Source of the DNA: Nitrospina sp.
GTDB taxonomy: Bacteria; Nitrospinota; Nitrospinia; Nitrospinales; VA-1
Direction: 5' to 3'
DNA length: 64,000 bases
Assembly (NCBI GenBank): GCA_018697205.1
Contig: JABHTG010000057.1
Coordinates: forward strand, 1-64,000
The notes beneath the pieces are model-generated. The model worked only from the letters and a program-made list of their open reading frames with translations. It did not search any database and was not told where the DNA came from. The position numbers and the translations under genes were made by a program. Positions within the stretch are counted from its first letter, which is position 1. Every line of letters starts with the position of its first letter. Below are positions 18,338 through 27,008 of this stretch, piece after piece.

Positions 18338-19048
18338 ATGAAAGAGTTACTAGAGCAACCTGGTTTTTTAGCCCCTTCTGGCACATTTGGTGCCGACCTT
18401 AGCTATCTATTGGCTGTAGTTTTTACAGTCATGTTTCTTATTGCGTGGGTATTAGCGAAAAAAGGCCTGGGAACCCAACACCATAATTTGATTTTTTTAT
18501 CTATGGTCTCAATGCTAATTTATTTTATTGGTTACTATTATGCTAGACAGTTAGGCGTATTAACTCTTGAAGGAAAAGAAGGCTTTGGTGGCCCACAGGA
18601 TATTTATGACAACATTTTCATACCAACTCTAACAACACACTTAATCTTAGTCTGTCTTGGGCTAATTTTATCTATATATATGATTTTTCAGGGTTTTCGT
18701 GCGTGCGATAAAATCGAAGGTAATTATATTCTCCAAAGACGTGAACTCATTGCAGACCCAAAAATTTTTAAATCGACCATGATCATCATTGGAGGGATTT
18801 GGGCAGGAAATCAGTTAGTTATCACATTTATAAGAGACAAATCTTTTGCTGCTAGTCTAGCGTGGGCGATTATTTTTGGTATTATAGCATTGGTAGTTTA
18901 CCTTGAAAAATTTATCGAAAAATCGATTCCTGATGGAGCTCGACGTCATAAGCTTCTAGGCCGAGCCACTATGATAATTTTTTCCTTAATTTTAGTAACT
19001 AGTACCCTTGTTTATTTAATGCTATATGTAATTTATCCAAAAATATAG
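18338..19048 (+). CDS. DUF420-like multi-TM membrane protein
   Basis: Integral membrane protein of 236 residues with about six TM helices. It resembles DUF420 proteins (relatives of YozB/CtaM, linked to cytochrome oxidase assembly): conserved His in GTQHHNLIF, a THLILVCLGLILS helix, and a C-terminal RRHKLLGRATMI segment followed by TSTLVYLMLY. It is longer than typical DUF420 proteins because of an extra segment around residues 125-165. The conserved His residues could bind haem or copper. Several tiny membrane-protein genes follow. Confidence 0.65.
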   Translation: MKELLEQPGFLAPSGTFGADLSYLLAVVFTVMFLIAWVLAKKGLGTQHHNLIFLSMVSMLIYFIGYYYARQLGVLTLEGKEGFGGPQDIYDNIFIPTLTTHLILVCLGLILSIYMIFQGFRACDKIEGNYILQRRELIADPKIFKSTMIIIGGIWAGNQLVITFIRDKSFAASLAWAIIFGIIALVVYLEKFIEKSIPDGARRHKLLGRATMIIFSLILVTSTLVYLMLYVIYPKI

Positions 19049-19189
19049 CTAAATAGAATTCTATTGCGTAGAGTTTGTAGCAATAGTTCTTAATGCTAAA
19101 GAGGTGATGTGAACCGCCTGCTAACCATACCAGTGATAATGCGGTTTTCCTCTTGACACTTTTTGAAATCCTGTGGTACAGTTCGCGGA

Positions 19190-19297
19190 TTAAATGATCT
19201 CGAAGTACATGAGTAGTAGATAAAGGGCTGTAAGAGCATTAACTCCGAGACCTATATAAACTATATTATCGAAAATTTTGCCGTCTTTGCCAGCCAC
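19190..19297 (-). CDS. Small one-TM protein, minus strand
   Basis: A GTG start with a clean GAGGA ribosome site (ACGAGGAAAATAA) opens 35 codons: a short polar N-terminus (AGKDGKIFDN) and one TM helix (VYIGLGVNALTALYLLLMYF). It lies in a 365-bp gap in which all other genes run forward. The RBS and the typical single-pass design make it credible. Function unknown; tiny TM subunits are common in respiratory complexes. The rest of the gap shows an AACCGC/GCGGTT inverted repeat (19117-19146) and nothing else I can name. Confidence 0.5.
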   Translation of the reverse strand: MAGKDGKIFDNIVYIGLGVNALTALYLLLMYFEII

Positions 19298-19413
19298 TTA
19301 TTTTCCTCGTAATTAAGGGAATTAATTTTAAGGGTAAGCTAACATTCAAAATTTATAACTGTCAAGAGTATTTTTTTATAAATTAAACACTTATTTTTTT
19401 AGGGGCGTTTTCA

Positions 19414-19518
19414 ATGGACATAGAAAAGCTTAAGGAAAAAGCTGGCCCATGGATTTACATGGCAACCGTTGTATTTTGTTTGTGGTTTTTTTACTGGTTC
19501 GCTTCAGTTTGGAGATGA
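19414..19518 (+). CDS. Small one-TM membrane protein (34 aa)
   Basis: Preceded by AGGGGCG, the 34-codon frame has a charged N-terminus (MDIEKLKEKAGPW) and one aromatic-rich TM helix (VVFCLWFFYWFASVW). It is 53 bp before another tiny TM gene, and the pair shares one terminator. The shape recalls single-helix subunits of oxidases. No family match from memory. Confidence 0.55.
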   Translation: MDIEKLKEKAGPWIYMATVVFCLWFFYWFASVWR

Positions 19519-19571
19519 GCGAAGACAGCTAGAATAAAATTTGGTTTGGCAAATACTAAAAGGGGGAAATT

Positions 19572-19745
19572 GTGGACTTTGAACAAAAAAAATTCATAAC
19601 CGGAAAATCAATTACGTGGTTCATAATTGCGTTTGTAGCAATGTTTTTCTATTACTTCTTCATTAACTGGGGTCTCATGAAGGTTCAGGGTCTAGATTTT
19701 TTCTACCTTTGGTCCTCAGGAGCTGGTCCAGCGGCCGGTCACTGA
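19572..19745 (+). CDS. Small one-TM membrane protein (57 aa)
   Basis: GTG start after AAAGGGGGAAATT, a strong ribosome site. A basic N-terminus precedes one TM helix (WFIIAFVAMFFYYFFI) and an outer tail of about 25 residues rich in Gly, Ala and aromatics. A perfect terminator follows 26 bp after the stop, which supports a transcript ending here. With its neighbour it looks like an accessory membrane subunit pair; function unknown. Confidence 0.6.
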   Translation: MDFEQKKFITGKSITWFIIAFVAMFFYYFFINWGLMKVQGLDFFYLWSSGAGPAAGH

Positions 19746-19770
19746 TTTCAGAAAAAATAGTTTTAATTAA

Positions 19771-19806
19771 AATGGCAAGCTCTTACGAGCTTGCCATTTT
19801 TTTTTG
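19771..19806 (+). terminator. Strong intrinsic terminator
   Basis: Perfect 12-bp stem (AATGGCAAGCTC at 19771-19782, GAGCTTGCCATT at 19787-19798) with a TTAC loop and then at least seven further T. It ends the small membrane-protein transcript. Confidence 0.92.
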
Positions 19807-19839
19807 TTACTGGAAATCTGTGCTCACAATCGATAATTT

Positions 19840-20502
19840 ATGAATGGCAAAGCAACATCTCGTGTTTATCTCATAAGGCATGGTGAAACAGCCAATGCCA
19901 AAGAGGTATGTTTTAATGGACATTATGATGTCGACCTTTCAGAAGAAGGGATAAAGCAAAGCATCCTTATCGCGAAAGCTATAAAAAAACTCCCTATTAA
20001 AGCTGTTTATAGTAGCGACCTTCAAAGAGCCCAAATAGGTGCTAAGTTTATTGCAAATGAATTAAATCTTTCGCACATCCCCTACAAGGAATTACGTGAG
20101 CTAGCGTTCGGTGACTGGGAGGGACTAAGTATAAGCGAGGTCAATCGAAGGTACCCTGATAAATTGAAAGAAAGGCTAAAAAATATAGAACTTTTTCATG
20201 TTAAGGGAGGTGAATCATTTTTTCAACTCAAAGACAGGGTAATCCCAAAATTTAAGAGTATTTTAGCAAGCCACCCTTCTGATAGCATTGTTATACTTTG
20301 CCACGGTGGTGTTATAAGAACTATTTTGGCTTATATACTAGAAATCTCCGTTAAAAATCTTTTTCGTATCAACCAACCTTATACTTCGGTGAATATCATT
20401 CAGTTTTACAAGGGTGGCGACCCAGTCGTTGACCTGATGGGAGGAAACCATAGAAATATCGTCCCCCCTAATTCGCTTGATAAAAAAATTTCTATTCAGT
20501 AG
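19840..20502 (+). CDS. Histidine phosphatase (phosphoglycerate mutase-like)
   Basis: 220-residue enzyme of the branch-2-like histidine phosphatase clan. The catalytic RHGET is at about residues 12-16 (VYLIRHGETANA), the second Arg in SSDLQRAQ, the acid Glu in ELAFGDWEG, and the second His in VILCHGGVIRT. Family members include cobalamin-pathway CobC and broad phosphatases; the sequence alone does not decide. An ABC ATPase gene starts 12 bp after its stop, so they form an operon. Confidence 0.88.
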   Translation: MNGKATSRVYLIRHGETANAKEVCFNGHYDVDLSEEGIKQSILIAKAIKKLPIKAVYSSDLQRAQIGAKFIANELNLSHIPYKELRELAFGDWEGLSISEVNRRYPDKLKERLKNIELFHVKGGESFFQLKDRVIPKFKSILASHPSDSIVILCHGGVIRTILAYILEISVKNLFRINQPYTSVNIIQFYKGGDPVVDLMGGNHRNIVPPNSLDKKISIQ

Positions 20503-20514
20503 AAAGGCTTTTTT

Positions 20515-21294
20515 ATGAGTTGGCTTGTTCGTATTTATAATGCAGATGTTTTTTTGAATGGCAATCAAGTCCTCAAAGCTATCGATTGGACCATGAAAAA
20601 AAACGAAAACTGGGCAGTCGTTGGTGTTAACGGAGCAGGCAAAACCTCATTTATGAGGCTTATTTTTGGCGAGCTAATCCCAATACACGGTGGCGGAGTT
20701 CGTTGGTTTGGAAATGAAAAACACGGCCCACTTAACGATGCTAGAAAACGCATAGGCTTCGTATCAGCAGACTTTCAAGAAAACTATGCTCCAACAACTC
20801 TTTGTAAAAATGTAGTTATATCCGGTTTTTTTTCTTCAATTGGACTCTATAAAAAAGCCAATAAAAAACAAAAGGAAATAGCCTCCTATTGGATGGAGTT
20901 CCTGGGAATACAAAGTTTAGAGAATAAATCTATTGGCAAAATATCCTACGGAGAAGCAAGGAGAATTCTTCTAGCAAGAGCCTTAATCAACCTCCCCGAC
21001 TTATTAATTTTAGATGAGCCCTGTTCAGGACTAGATATCCCAACAAAAGAACTATTTTTACAAACCCTTGATAAGCTTGCTAAAACGAAAACTCAACTAA
21101 TTTATGTCACTCACCATATTGATGAAATTCTTCCCCTTACAACTCATGTTCTGTTTCTCAAGAATGGGACTATTTTTTCCAAAGGAACAAAAAGTAAAAT
21201 GCTTACTGGACATCAACTATCCAAGGCTTTTGGTTGCCATTTAAAATTGAAAAAAACATCAGGCCGTTACTGGGTTACAGAAAGTCGACTTTAA
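20515..21294 (+). CDS. ABC transporter ATPase (ModF/YlmA-like)
   Basis: 259-residue ATP-binding subunit. Walker A GVNGAGKTS (about 38-46), signature SYGEARR in place of LSGGQ, Walker B LLILDEP, D-loop SGLD and switch His in VTHH. The altered signature is seen in the ModF/YlmA group of ATPases. There is no permease or binding-protein gene beside it, so it may work with distant partners or in a non-transport role. Linked to the phosphatase gene 12 bp upstream. Confidence 0.85.
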   Translation: MSWLVRIYNADVFLNGNQVLKAIDWTMKKNENWAVVGVNGAGKTSFMRLIFGELIPIHGGGVRWFGNEKHGPLNDARKRIGFVSADFQENYAPTTLCKNVVISGFFSSIGLYKKANKKQKEIASYWMEFLGIQSLENKSIGKISYGEARRILLARALINLPDLLILDEPCSGLDIPTKELFLQTLDKLAKTKTQLIYVTHHIDEILPLTTHVLFLKNGTIFSKGTKSKMLTGHQLSKAFGCHLKLKKTSGRYWVTESRL

Positions 21295-21409
21295 AAAAAC
21301 ACAACCCTATAAAACGCTTGACCTGAATTGTCAGCCTATAACTTGCCAAAATCTAAAAAAATAATGTACAATTTATGTCATCCAATGGTTATCAATATCG
21401 AGGTCCATA

Positions 21410-22000
21410 ATGAGTCGAAGTAATTTTTTTTTACTCTTAACAACTATATGGATACTTCAATTTATCCTTACTCCTAACACTTGGGCACAACAAGAAAAAG
21501 CCGAGGATTGGTTTTTAAAAGGAAACTTGCTAAGTAGCAAAGGCCACTTTGAAGAAGCAGTTGATGCTTACAAAAAATCTATTGACCATAACCCAAGTGC
21601 GACCGTCTCATATTTTAATCTTTCGTTAGCATATAAAAAGCTAAATATGCCAGAAGAGGCCGCCGTGGCCCTAGAAAAGGCCGTCGCTATAGAGCCTGGG
21701 TATCTAGATGCTCGCTCTAGTCTGGGAAATACCTATAATCACCTTGAACGTTGGGAAGACGCCATTGCTCAATTAAATGTGGTCGTTCATCGTCGGCAAG
21801 ATGATGCTGATGCGCACGGTAACCTTGGGTGGGCATACTACAATTTTAAAAAAGGCCCACCGTTCAAGCATCTTGTGATTATCAATTTAAGAAAAGCGGT
21901 GCAGTTATTTGAATCAAAAAATCAAGTTGAGGCTGCAATCTCTACTCAGAAAGTTTTAGAAGATGCTTTAGTGAAGTTTAATTTAAATGGCAAAAATTAG
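21410..22000 (+). CDS. Exported TPR protein
   Basis: 196 residues with a Sec signal (FLLLTTIWILQFILTPNTWA) and about four TPR repeats covering residues 30-165 (for example AEDWFLKGNLLSSKGHFEEA, ATVSYFNLSLAYKKL). TPRs mediate protein contacts, here in the periplasm. Partner unknown. It converges with the M18 peptidase gene, whose stop is 14 bp away. Confidence 0.85.
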   Translation: MSRSNFFLLLTTIWILQFILTPNTWAQQEKAEDWFLKGNLLSSKGHFEEAVDAYKKSIDHNPSATVSYFNLSLAYKKLNMPEEAAVALEKAVAIEPGYLDARSSLGNTYNHLERWEDAIAQLNVVVHRRQDDADAHGNLGWAYYNFKKGPPFKHLVIINLRKAVQLFESKNQVEAAISTQKVLEDALVKFNLNGKN

Positions 22001-22013
22001 TATTTCTCAAAAA

Positions 22014-23372
22014 CTATCCTGGCTTAAAAAATTCTTTAAAAACTCGAATGAGGTTTTCTTGATCTTCTGATCCAGCCATTTCTCTAATTGAATGCATGGA
22101 TAACATAGGACTCCCAATATCAACCGTGCGAATACCAAGGATGGTCGCCGTAATAGGTCCGATCGTACTACCACATCGCAAGTCTGACCTAATAGAAAAC
22201 TTCTGAACAGGTACTTTCGACTTTTTACACAACTGTTCAAATTGTGAAGAAGATGCGCCTTCCGTGGCATATTTTTGACCAGAATGACTTTTTATCACTG
22301 GACCAGCATTTATCATCGGCATATGATTCCCATCATGCATTTCCACATAGTTCGGATGAACTGCGTGTGCCATATCTGCAGATATAAACAACGACCTTGC
22401 AATTCCCCTCATCAGCGCCTCTCTTGTTTTTTTCTCAGTTGTTGAGATGCGCTCTAAAATATCCTTAAGAAATGGTGAGCTTCCGCCTTGAGCTGTGTCA
22501 CTTCCTATTTCCTCATTGTCGTAAAATACTAAAACTTGTGTAGCTAAATCTTGTTGAGGTGATTCCAGCATAGCCGTCATAGCAGCATGGCAAGAAGCAA
22601 GGTTATCTAATCTAGAAGCAAATATAAACTCACCATTAGCTCCGGCAAGTGTTCCCTTTTGCATATCATATAATTGCATTTCCAAACTAATAATGTCTTC
22701 AGTTTTGCATTTTAGCTCTTTGGCTACTAAATCAATTAACAACGTTTTAGACTTTGTTTTTGTGTCAACCAAAGCAAAAATAGGAGGTAGATGGTTCTGA
22801 GGATTAAGCACCAACCCTTTTTCGTTTACTGACCGGTTTAAGTGTATGGCAAGTTGAGGAATACGCAATAAAGGTCGATCAAATGCGATTAGTCTTGATA
22901 TAACACCTTGATATATTGGGTATTTTTTTCTAGAATGGCGTTCCTTCGATGCCTTTTTAGTAAGTGATGATTTTAGTATTACTCTTCCTGCTAATGACAA
23001 ATCTCTATCTGTCCAGGTTGTCAATAAAGCCCCACCATAAACTTCTACACCTAATTGAACATAACCATTTTTAAGATACACAGGATTAGGTTTTAAACGT
23101 AGATTTGGACTATCTGTATGAGCGCCAATAATTTTAAACCCAGACTCTTCTGGTGCTTTTGAGCCAATATTAAATGCAACTAATGACGACTCGTTACGAG
23201 TCACAAAATACTTGCCACCTGAAAATAAGTCCCATTTATCTTGCTCATATAATTCAATATATCCTGCCTTTTGTAACTCCTCTGTAAATGATTTAACCAC
23301 ATGGAAAGGCGTTGGGGATTTGTCAATAAATTCAATTAAAGATTTGCTTCTATCTAGAATTTTTTTTTTCAT
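22014..23372 (-). CDS. M18-family aspartyl aminopeptidase
   Basis: Cytoplasmic zinc aminopeptidase removing N-terminal acidic residues from peptides; about 452 residues. Metal and catalytic motifs are in order: GAHTDSPNLRLKP, ASRLDNLAS, YDNEEIGSDTAQG, ADMAHAVHPN and IKSHSGQKYAT. I chose ATG 23372, where the family's usual start (LDRSKSLIEFIDKSPTPFH) begins; a GTG at 23414 would add a hydrophobic leader not expected for this enzyme. Confidence 0.93.
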   Translation of the reverse strand: MKKKILDRSKSLIEFIDKSPTPFHVVKSFTEELQKAGYIELYEQDKWDLFSGGKYFVTRNESSLVAFNIGSKAPEESGFKIIGAHTDSPNLRLKPNPVYLKNGYVQLGVEVYGGALLTTWTDRDLSLAGRVILKSSLTKKASKERHSRKKYPIYQGVISRLIAFDRPLLRIPQLAIHLNRSVNEKGLVLNPQNHLPPIFALVDTKTKSKTLLIDLVAKELKCKTEDIISLEMQLYDMQKGTLAGANGEFIFASRLDNLASCHAAMTAMLESPQQDLATQVLVFYDNEEIGSDTAQGGSSPFLKDILERISTTEKKTREALMRGIARSLFISADMAHAVHPNYVEMHDGNHMPMINAGPVIKSHSGQKYATEGASSSQFEQLCKKSKVPVQKFSIRSDLRCGSTIGPITATILGIRTVDIGSPMLSMHSIREMAGSEDQENLIRVFKEFFKPG

Positions 23373-23615
23373 TATTTTGAATGTTAAAACGATTAAAAAA
23401 AAGACTTTGGACACATCTTGAAGAGACTAAATAGCAATAAAATCTATAAATAAGCGCTGAATATACCTTATTTCATTTGAAGCTACCAAAATCACGAAAT
23501 CTTTTCTAATTTAATTTCTATATAATTTAATCTAAAATTGAATTCAATATTGATTTGTTTTAGCATTAAAGCGTGAATCTTACTTAGCCAAACTCCTAGA
23601 ATGAAGAGATCAATT

Positions 23616-23918
23616 ATGGGAATACTCATAAAGGTAGATTTTCAAACCAAACTAACACCAAAACTTTCTAAATACAGGCCAAAAGATACGGACCCTGAGT
23701 ACCAAAAAGAAATTTTCTCTGAGTTATTCTCCAAGTTTCCTCAGTTCAAAGCGCATGTAGCAACCTATGTTGAAAGAAACTATTGCGGCGTTGTGATCAA
23801 CGATGAGGACCATGGGAACCCAGACACACTTATTAATTTGATAAGGTTCGATGAGCTACTAATGCTAAATAGGTGGATAGCCGATCGGAAAAGGCCTAGG
23901 GTTTTAAAACAAAAATAG
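23616..23918 (+). CDS. Hypothetical protein, 100 residues
   Basis: Soluble, charged protein. An AAGAGA site 6 bp before ATG 23616 favours that start over ATG 23601. No known motif: it has a single Cys (YVERNYCGVVINDEDH) and a C-terminal basic tail. It converges with the ExbD gene, 12 bp apart. The 180 bp upstream are AT-rich and show no clear promoter. Function unknown. Confidence 0.6.
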   Translation: MGILIKVDFQTKLTPKLSKYRPKDTDPEYQKEIFSELFSKFPQFKAHVATYVERNYCGVVINDEDHGNPDTLINLIRFDELLMLNRWIADRKRPRVLKQK

Positions 23919-23930
23919 GCTAGCAAATAT

Positions 23931-24326
23931 TTATTTAACCGCAACGCCAATATCTAAAATTTTTGCATTTTGAAGAAGGCCCATTATTTTAATAACATTT
24001 CCATAAGGGAGGTTCTTGTCTGCTCTTATAATTGCTCCATTTCTTTTTGTTCCTGAAATTTTAGAAAGAGCCGATTCAAATTCTTCTAGTTTTACCTTTT
24101 CCCCATTTAAAAAAATCTGTTTATCAACAGTCAGTTCAACCTTAACCGACTCTAAAGTCTCACTTGGGCTTGAAGACTTTGAGGTGGGAAGAGAAATATC
24201 CATCTTTCGTCTAAAGTCAACAAATACTGTCGACACCATGAAAAATATAAGCAAGAGAAACACCACATCGACAAGTGGTGTCAGGTCTAACGAAAAATTT
24301 TCTTCACTTTCGCTTCGGAATTTCAC
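23931..24326 (-). CDS. ExbD/TolR-family transport protein
   Basis: 131-residue inner-membrane protein, partner of the ExbB/TolQ gene 26 bp upstream. One TM helix carries the conserved proton-path Asp (LTPLVDVVFLLLIFFMVST, about residues 16-34); the periplasmic domain ends in RADKNLPYGNVIKIMG. Together they harvest the proton motive force for TonB-dependent uptake or for outer-membrane upkeep. No tonB or tolB-pal is nearby, so ExbD versus TolR cannot be decided. Confidence 0.9.
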   Translation of the reverse strand: MKFRSESEENFSLDLTPLVDVVFLLLIFFMVSTVFVDFRRKMDISLPTSKSSSPSETLESVKVELTVDKQIFLNGEKVKLEEFESALSKISGTKRNGAIIRADKNLPYGNVIKIMGLLQNAKILDIGVAVK

Positions 24327-24352
24327 TAAAGCTACCTCAACTAAGGAAAGTA

Positions 24353-25132
24353 CTAAGTTTTTTGATTGCTCACTTTTGACCTTCTGGGTTTGCCCTTCTG
24401 TTCCGACTCTTTTTTCTGACGCATGGCATTGAAGGAAAGTTCTTCAACAAGCTGAAAGGAAATTTCCTCCATTTCAAACACATAACGATCAATTTTTGCA
24501 CGAAAGAAATGGTATAAAACTAAAGCTGGAATGCCGACCATCATACCGGCTGCCGTGGTAACCAATGCCTCTGAAATACCGCTGGCAACCAATCCGGGAT
24601 TTCCTGTCCCACTTTGTGAAATAACATTAAAAGCTTTAATCATTCCAAAGACAGTACCTAATAATCCCATCATAGGAGTTATATTTGCGATAGCGCCTAA
24701 AGCCCGTAAATTAGAATTTAGTAAAGATGCTTCATGCTGACCTGCACCCTCGATTGCGCGCTCTATTTCATCAACCTTCTCTCCAAACCTCAATAAACCA
24801 CTTTTAAGAATACGCGCTAAAGAAGTGTCATGAGAAGCACATAGCTGCAATCCTAGTTGAATATCCTCCCAGTTCCAATGTGACCGGAATCTATCAAGAA
24901 AGTCAGCGTCAATAATGTTCTTACGTCGCAAACTATAGGTTCTTTCTAGTCCGATTCCAGCCACAAGTATAGAGCAAAAAATTATGGGATACATCATAAA
25001 CCCTCCCTTTTCTACAAAAGGTAGAATTCCTAAACCTGAATCAGAGTTGACTGCCCCAGCAGCATACAAGTTAGAAGAAAAACCTACAACGAAAGCCACT
25101 ATAAAAAATTTAATTTTTATTTTTAAAGTCAA
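24353..25132 (-). CDS. ExbB/TolQ-family proton channel
   Basis: 259-residue MotA/TolQ/ExbB protein. A cleavable-looking N-terminal segment (IVAFVVGFSSNLYAAGA) is followed by the first TM helix, a cytoplasmic loop, and TM2-TM3 with LGAIANITPMMGLLGTVFGM and ALVTTAAGMMVGIPALV, the family's hallmark. TTG start after AAGG. It forms a two-gene operon with the ExbD/TolR gene; the divergent BamD gene starts 220 bp away. Confidence 0.9.
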   Translation of the reverse strand: MTLKIKIKFFIVAFVVGFSSNLYAAGAVNSDSGLGILPFVEKGGFMMYPIIFCSILVAGIGLERTYSLRRKNIIDADFLDRFRSHWNWEDIQLGLQLCASHDTSLARILKSGLLRFGEKVDEIERAIEGAGQHEASLLNSNLRALGAIANITPMMGLLGTVFGMIKAFNVISQSGTGNPGLVASGISEALVTTAAGMMVGIPALVLYHFFRAKIDRYVFEMEEISFQLVEELSFNAMRQKKESEQKGKPRRSKVSNQKT

Positions 25133-25351
25133 AATATATACCTTATATAATCTTTTATGTATGCCACGCCTGCTATTTTAATTTAAAAAGGAAATAGCTA
25201 GCTAATCCTTATAGCATGATTAAAATCTTGATAGCAAGACCAAGACAAAAAACACCCAATATTAATAGACTTTAGTGTATATTGTCGCATAAACAATCTA
25301 CCCTAACTCCTATATAATTAATCTAATAAGCCAACATAAATTTCTTTTGTA

Positions 25352-26122
25352 ATGAACTTTCGAATACCTATCACTATAAGCATTTTTACTAGTTTGTTAA
25401 CAATTTACTCCTGCTCACTCCTCACTGAGGAAATCGTCCCCGATTCACCAAGCACCCTCCTTAAAGAAGGGATAAGAGCCCTTAAGTTAGATCAGCCGCT
25501 TCGATCACAAGCTCTATTCGAACAACTCGTGGAAGATTTTCCTGATAGTAAAGAACGAAAGGACGCAATGCTGCTTATAGCGCGATCGCATTACTCTTTT
25601 GAGCAATATGAAGAAGCAAAGTTCCATTTTCAAAAATTTATTGACTTATACCCGGCGCATAAAAATGCTGATCGGGCCTACTTTTTTAAAGCTATGTCAG
25701 ATTATCAAAGGATAGATATTGCTTCGAGAGATCAGACAGCAACAAAAGAAGCTCAAGAAGGATTCCAACAGCTTATTGATGAATTTCCAAAGAGTCCTTA
25801 CTTGAAACTGGCGAAGCAAAACCTAATTAAATGTGATTTAATGATAGCGAAAAATATTTTTGAAGTTGGGAAATTCTATTACCGTACAGGATCTTATCTT
25901 TCAGCTATTACTAGATTCAAAACCCTTAAAAAGGACCACTCAAAACAAAAATTCTTTGATGAGGCCACATTTCTTTTAGCGGAATCGTATTATCATGAAC
26001 AAAGCTTTAAAGAGGCACTATTACTTTATAAGAAATTTATAAAAGAATACCCTAGAAGCCAATTCACTATTAAAGCAAAAAAAAGACTTCGATCTTTACG
26101 TTCAAAATCATACTTAAAATGA
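25352..26122 (+). CDS. bamD: Outer membrane assembly lipoprotein BamD
   Basis: 256-residue lipoprotein with a signal peptide ending in a lipobox (LLTIYSC, Cys about 21) and TPR-like repeats (AKFHFQKFIDLYPAHKNAD, FQQLIDEFPKSPYLKLAKQ, LLYKKFIKEYPRSQ). BamD is the essential lipoprotein of the BAM complex that inserts beta-barrels. YbgF/CpoB-like proteins also have such repeats but differ in layout. Its stop overlaps the start of plsY by 4 bp. Confidence 0.85.
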   Translation: MNFRIPITISIFTSLLTIYSCSLLTEEIVPDSPSTLLKEGIRALKLDQPLRSQALFEQLVEDFPDSKERKDAMLLIARSHYSFEQYEEAKFHFQKFIDLYPAHKNADRAYFFKAMSDYQRIDIASRDQTATKEAQEGFQQLIDEFPKSPYLKLAKQNLIKCDLMIAKNIFEVGKFYYRTGSYLSAITRFKTLKKDHSKQKFFDEATFLLAESYYHEQSFKEALLLYKKFIKEYPRSQFTIKAKKRLRSLRSKSYLK

Positions 26123-26700
26123 TAGCAAGTATTTCTATATGGTTTTTTGCCTACATCCTTGGTTCTATTCCCTGTGGAGTTTTGCTCGCCCATACTCAAA
26201 ATATTGATCTAAAAAAACATGGCAGTAAAAATATTGGCGCAACCAATGTCTCTAGAATACTAGGTAAAAAAGCAGGAGCCTTAACCTTATTAGGAGATAC
26301 TTTGAAAGGATGGGTTGGGGTAGCAGTTGCCTCATGGTTCTCCAACGATTTTTTTATAATAGCCGTGGCAGGGACCATGGTTTTTCTTGGCCATCTATTT
26401 TCAGTTTTTTTAAAATTTAAAGGAGGCAAAGGTGTTGCTACGGGACTAGGTATTCATATTTATATAATGCCTATAGCAACATTAGCAGCTGTCATAATAT
26501 TCATTTTTGTTTTATGGATTTCAAAGTATGTCTCACTCAGTTCCATTATCGCTGCATTAGCTTTATCATTTTTTACTATATTTTTTGAAATACCTCTCCC
26601 ATATAAATACATGTCCTTAGGAATCGTATTCCTTATAGTTTCCAAACATAATAAAAATATTCGCCGAATTTTTGCAGGAACAGAACCACATTTTCTTTAA
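26119..26700 (+). CDS. plsY: Acyl-phosphate:glycerol-3-phosphate acyltransferase
   Basis: Five-TM inner-membrane enzyme (193 residues) that makes lysophosphatidic acid, the first step of phospholipid synthesis. The three PlsY motifs are present: GSIPCGVLLA, GSKNIGATNVSR and FKGGKGVATGLG. ATGA overlap with the bamD stop means coupled translation. Two tRNA genes follow. Confidence 0.95.
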   Translation: MIASISIWFFAYILGSIPCGVLLAHTQNIDLKKHGSKNIGATNVSRILGKKAGALTLLGDTLKGWVGVAVASWFSNDFFIIAVAGTMVFLGHLFSVFLKFKGGKGVATGLGIHIYIMPIATLAAVIIFIFVLWISKYVSLSSIIAALALSFFTIFFEIPLPYKYMSLGIVFLIVSKHNKNIRRIFAGTEPHFL

Positions 26701-26770
26701 AAATAGAATTTGACAAACTCATAGAGGAAAATATAATGGGACATCCTATAAGCACTTAATTAATAAGATA

Positions 26771-26848
<78 letters not shown>

Positions 26849-26882
26849 CTTCTCCTCTCTTTTATTTTAGGTTCATATTTCA

Positions 26883-26953
<71 letters not shown>

Positions 26954-27008
26954 CTATTTTTCTCAACGTATCTTTATTTTAGTCAAGACGTTATCTAACT
27001 GCATTTAT

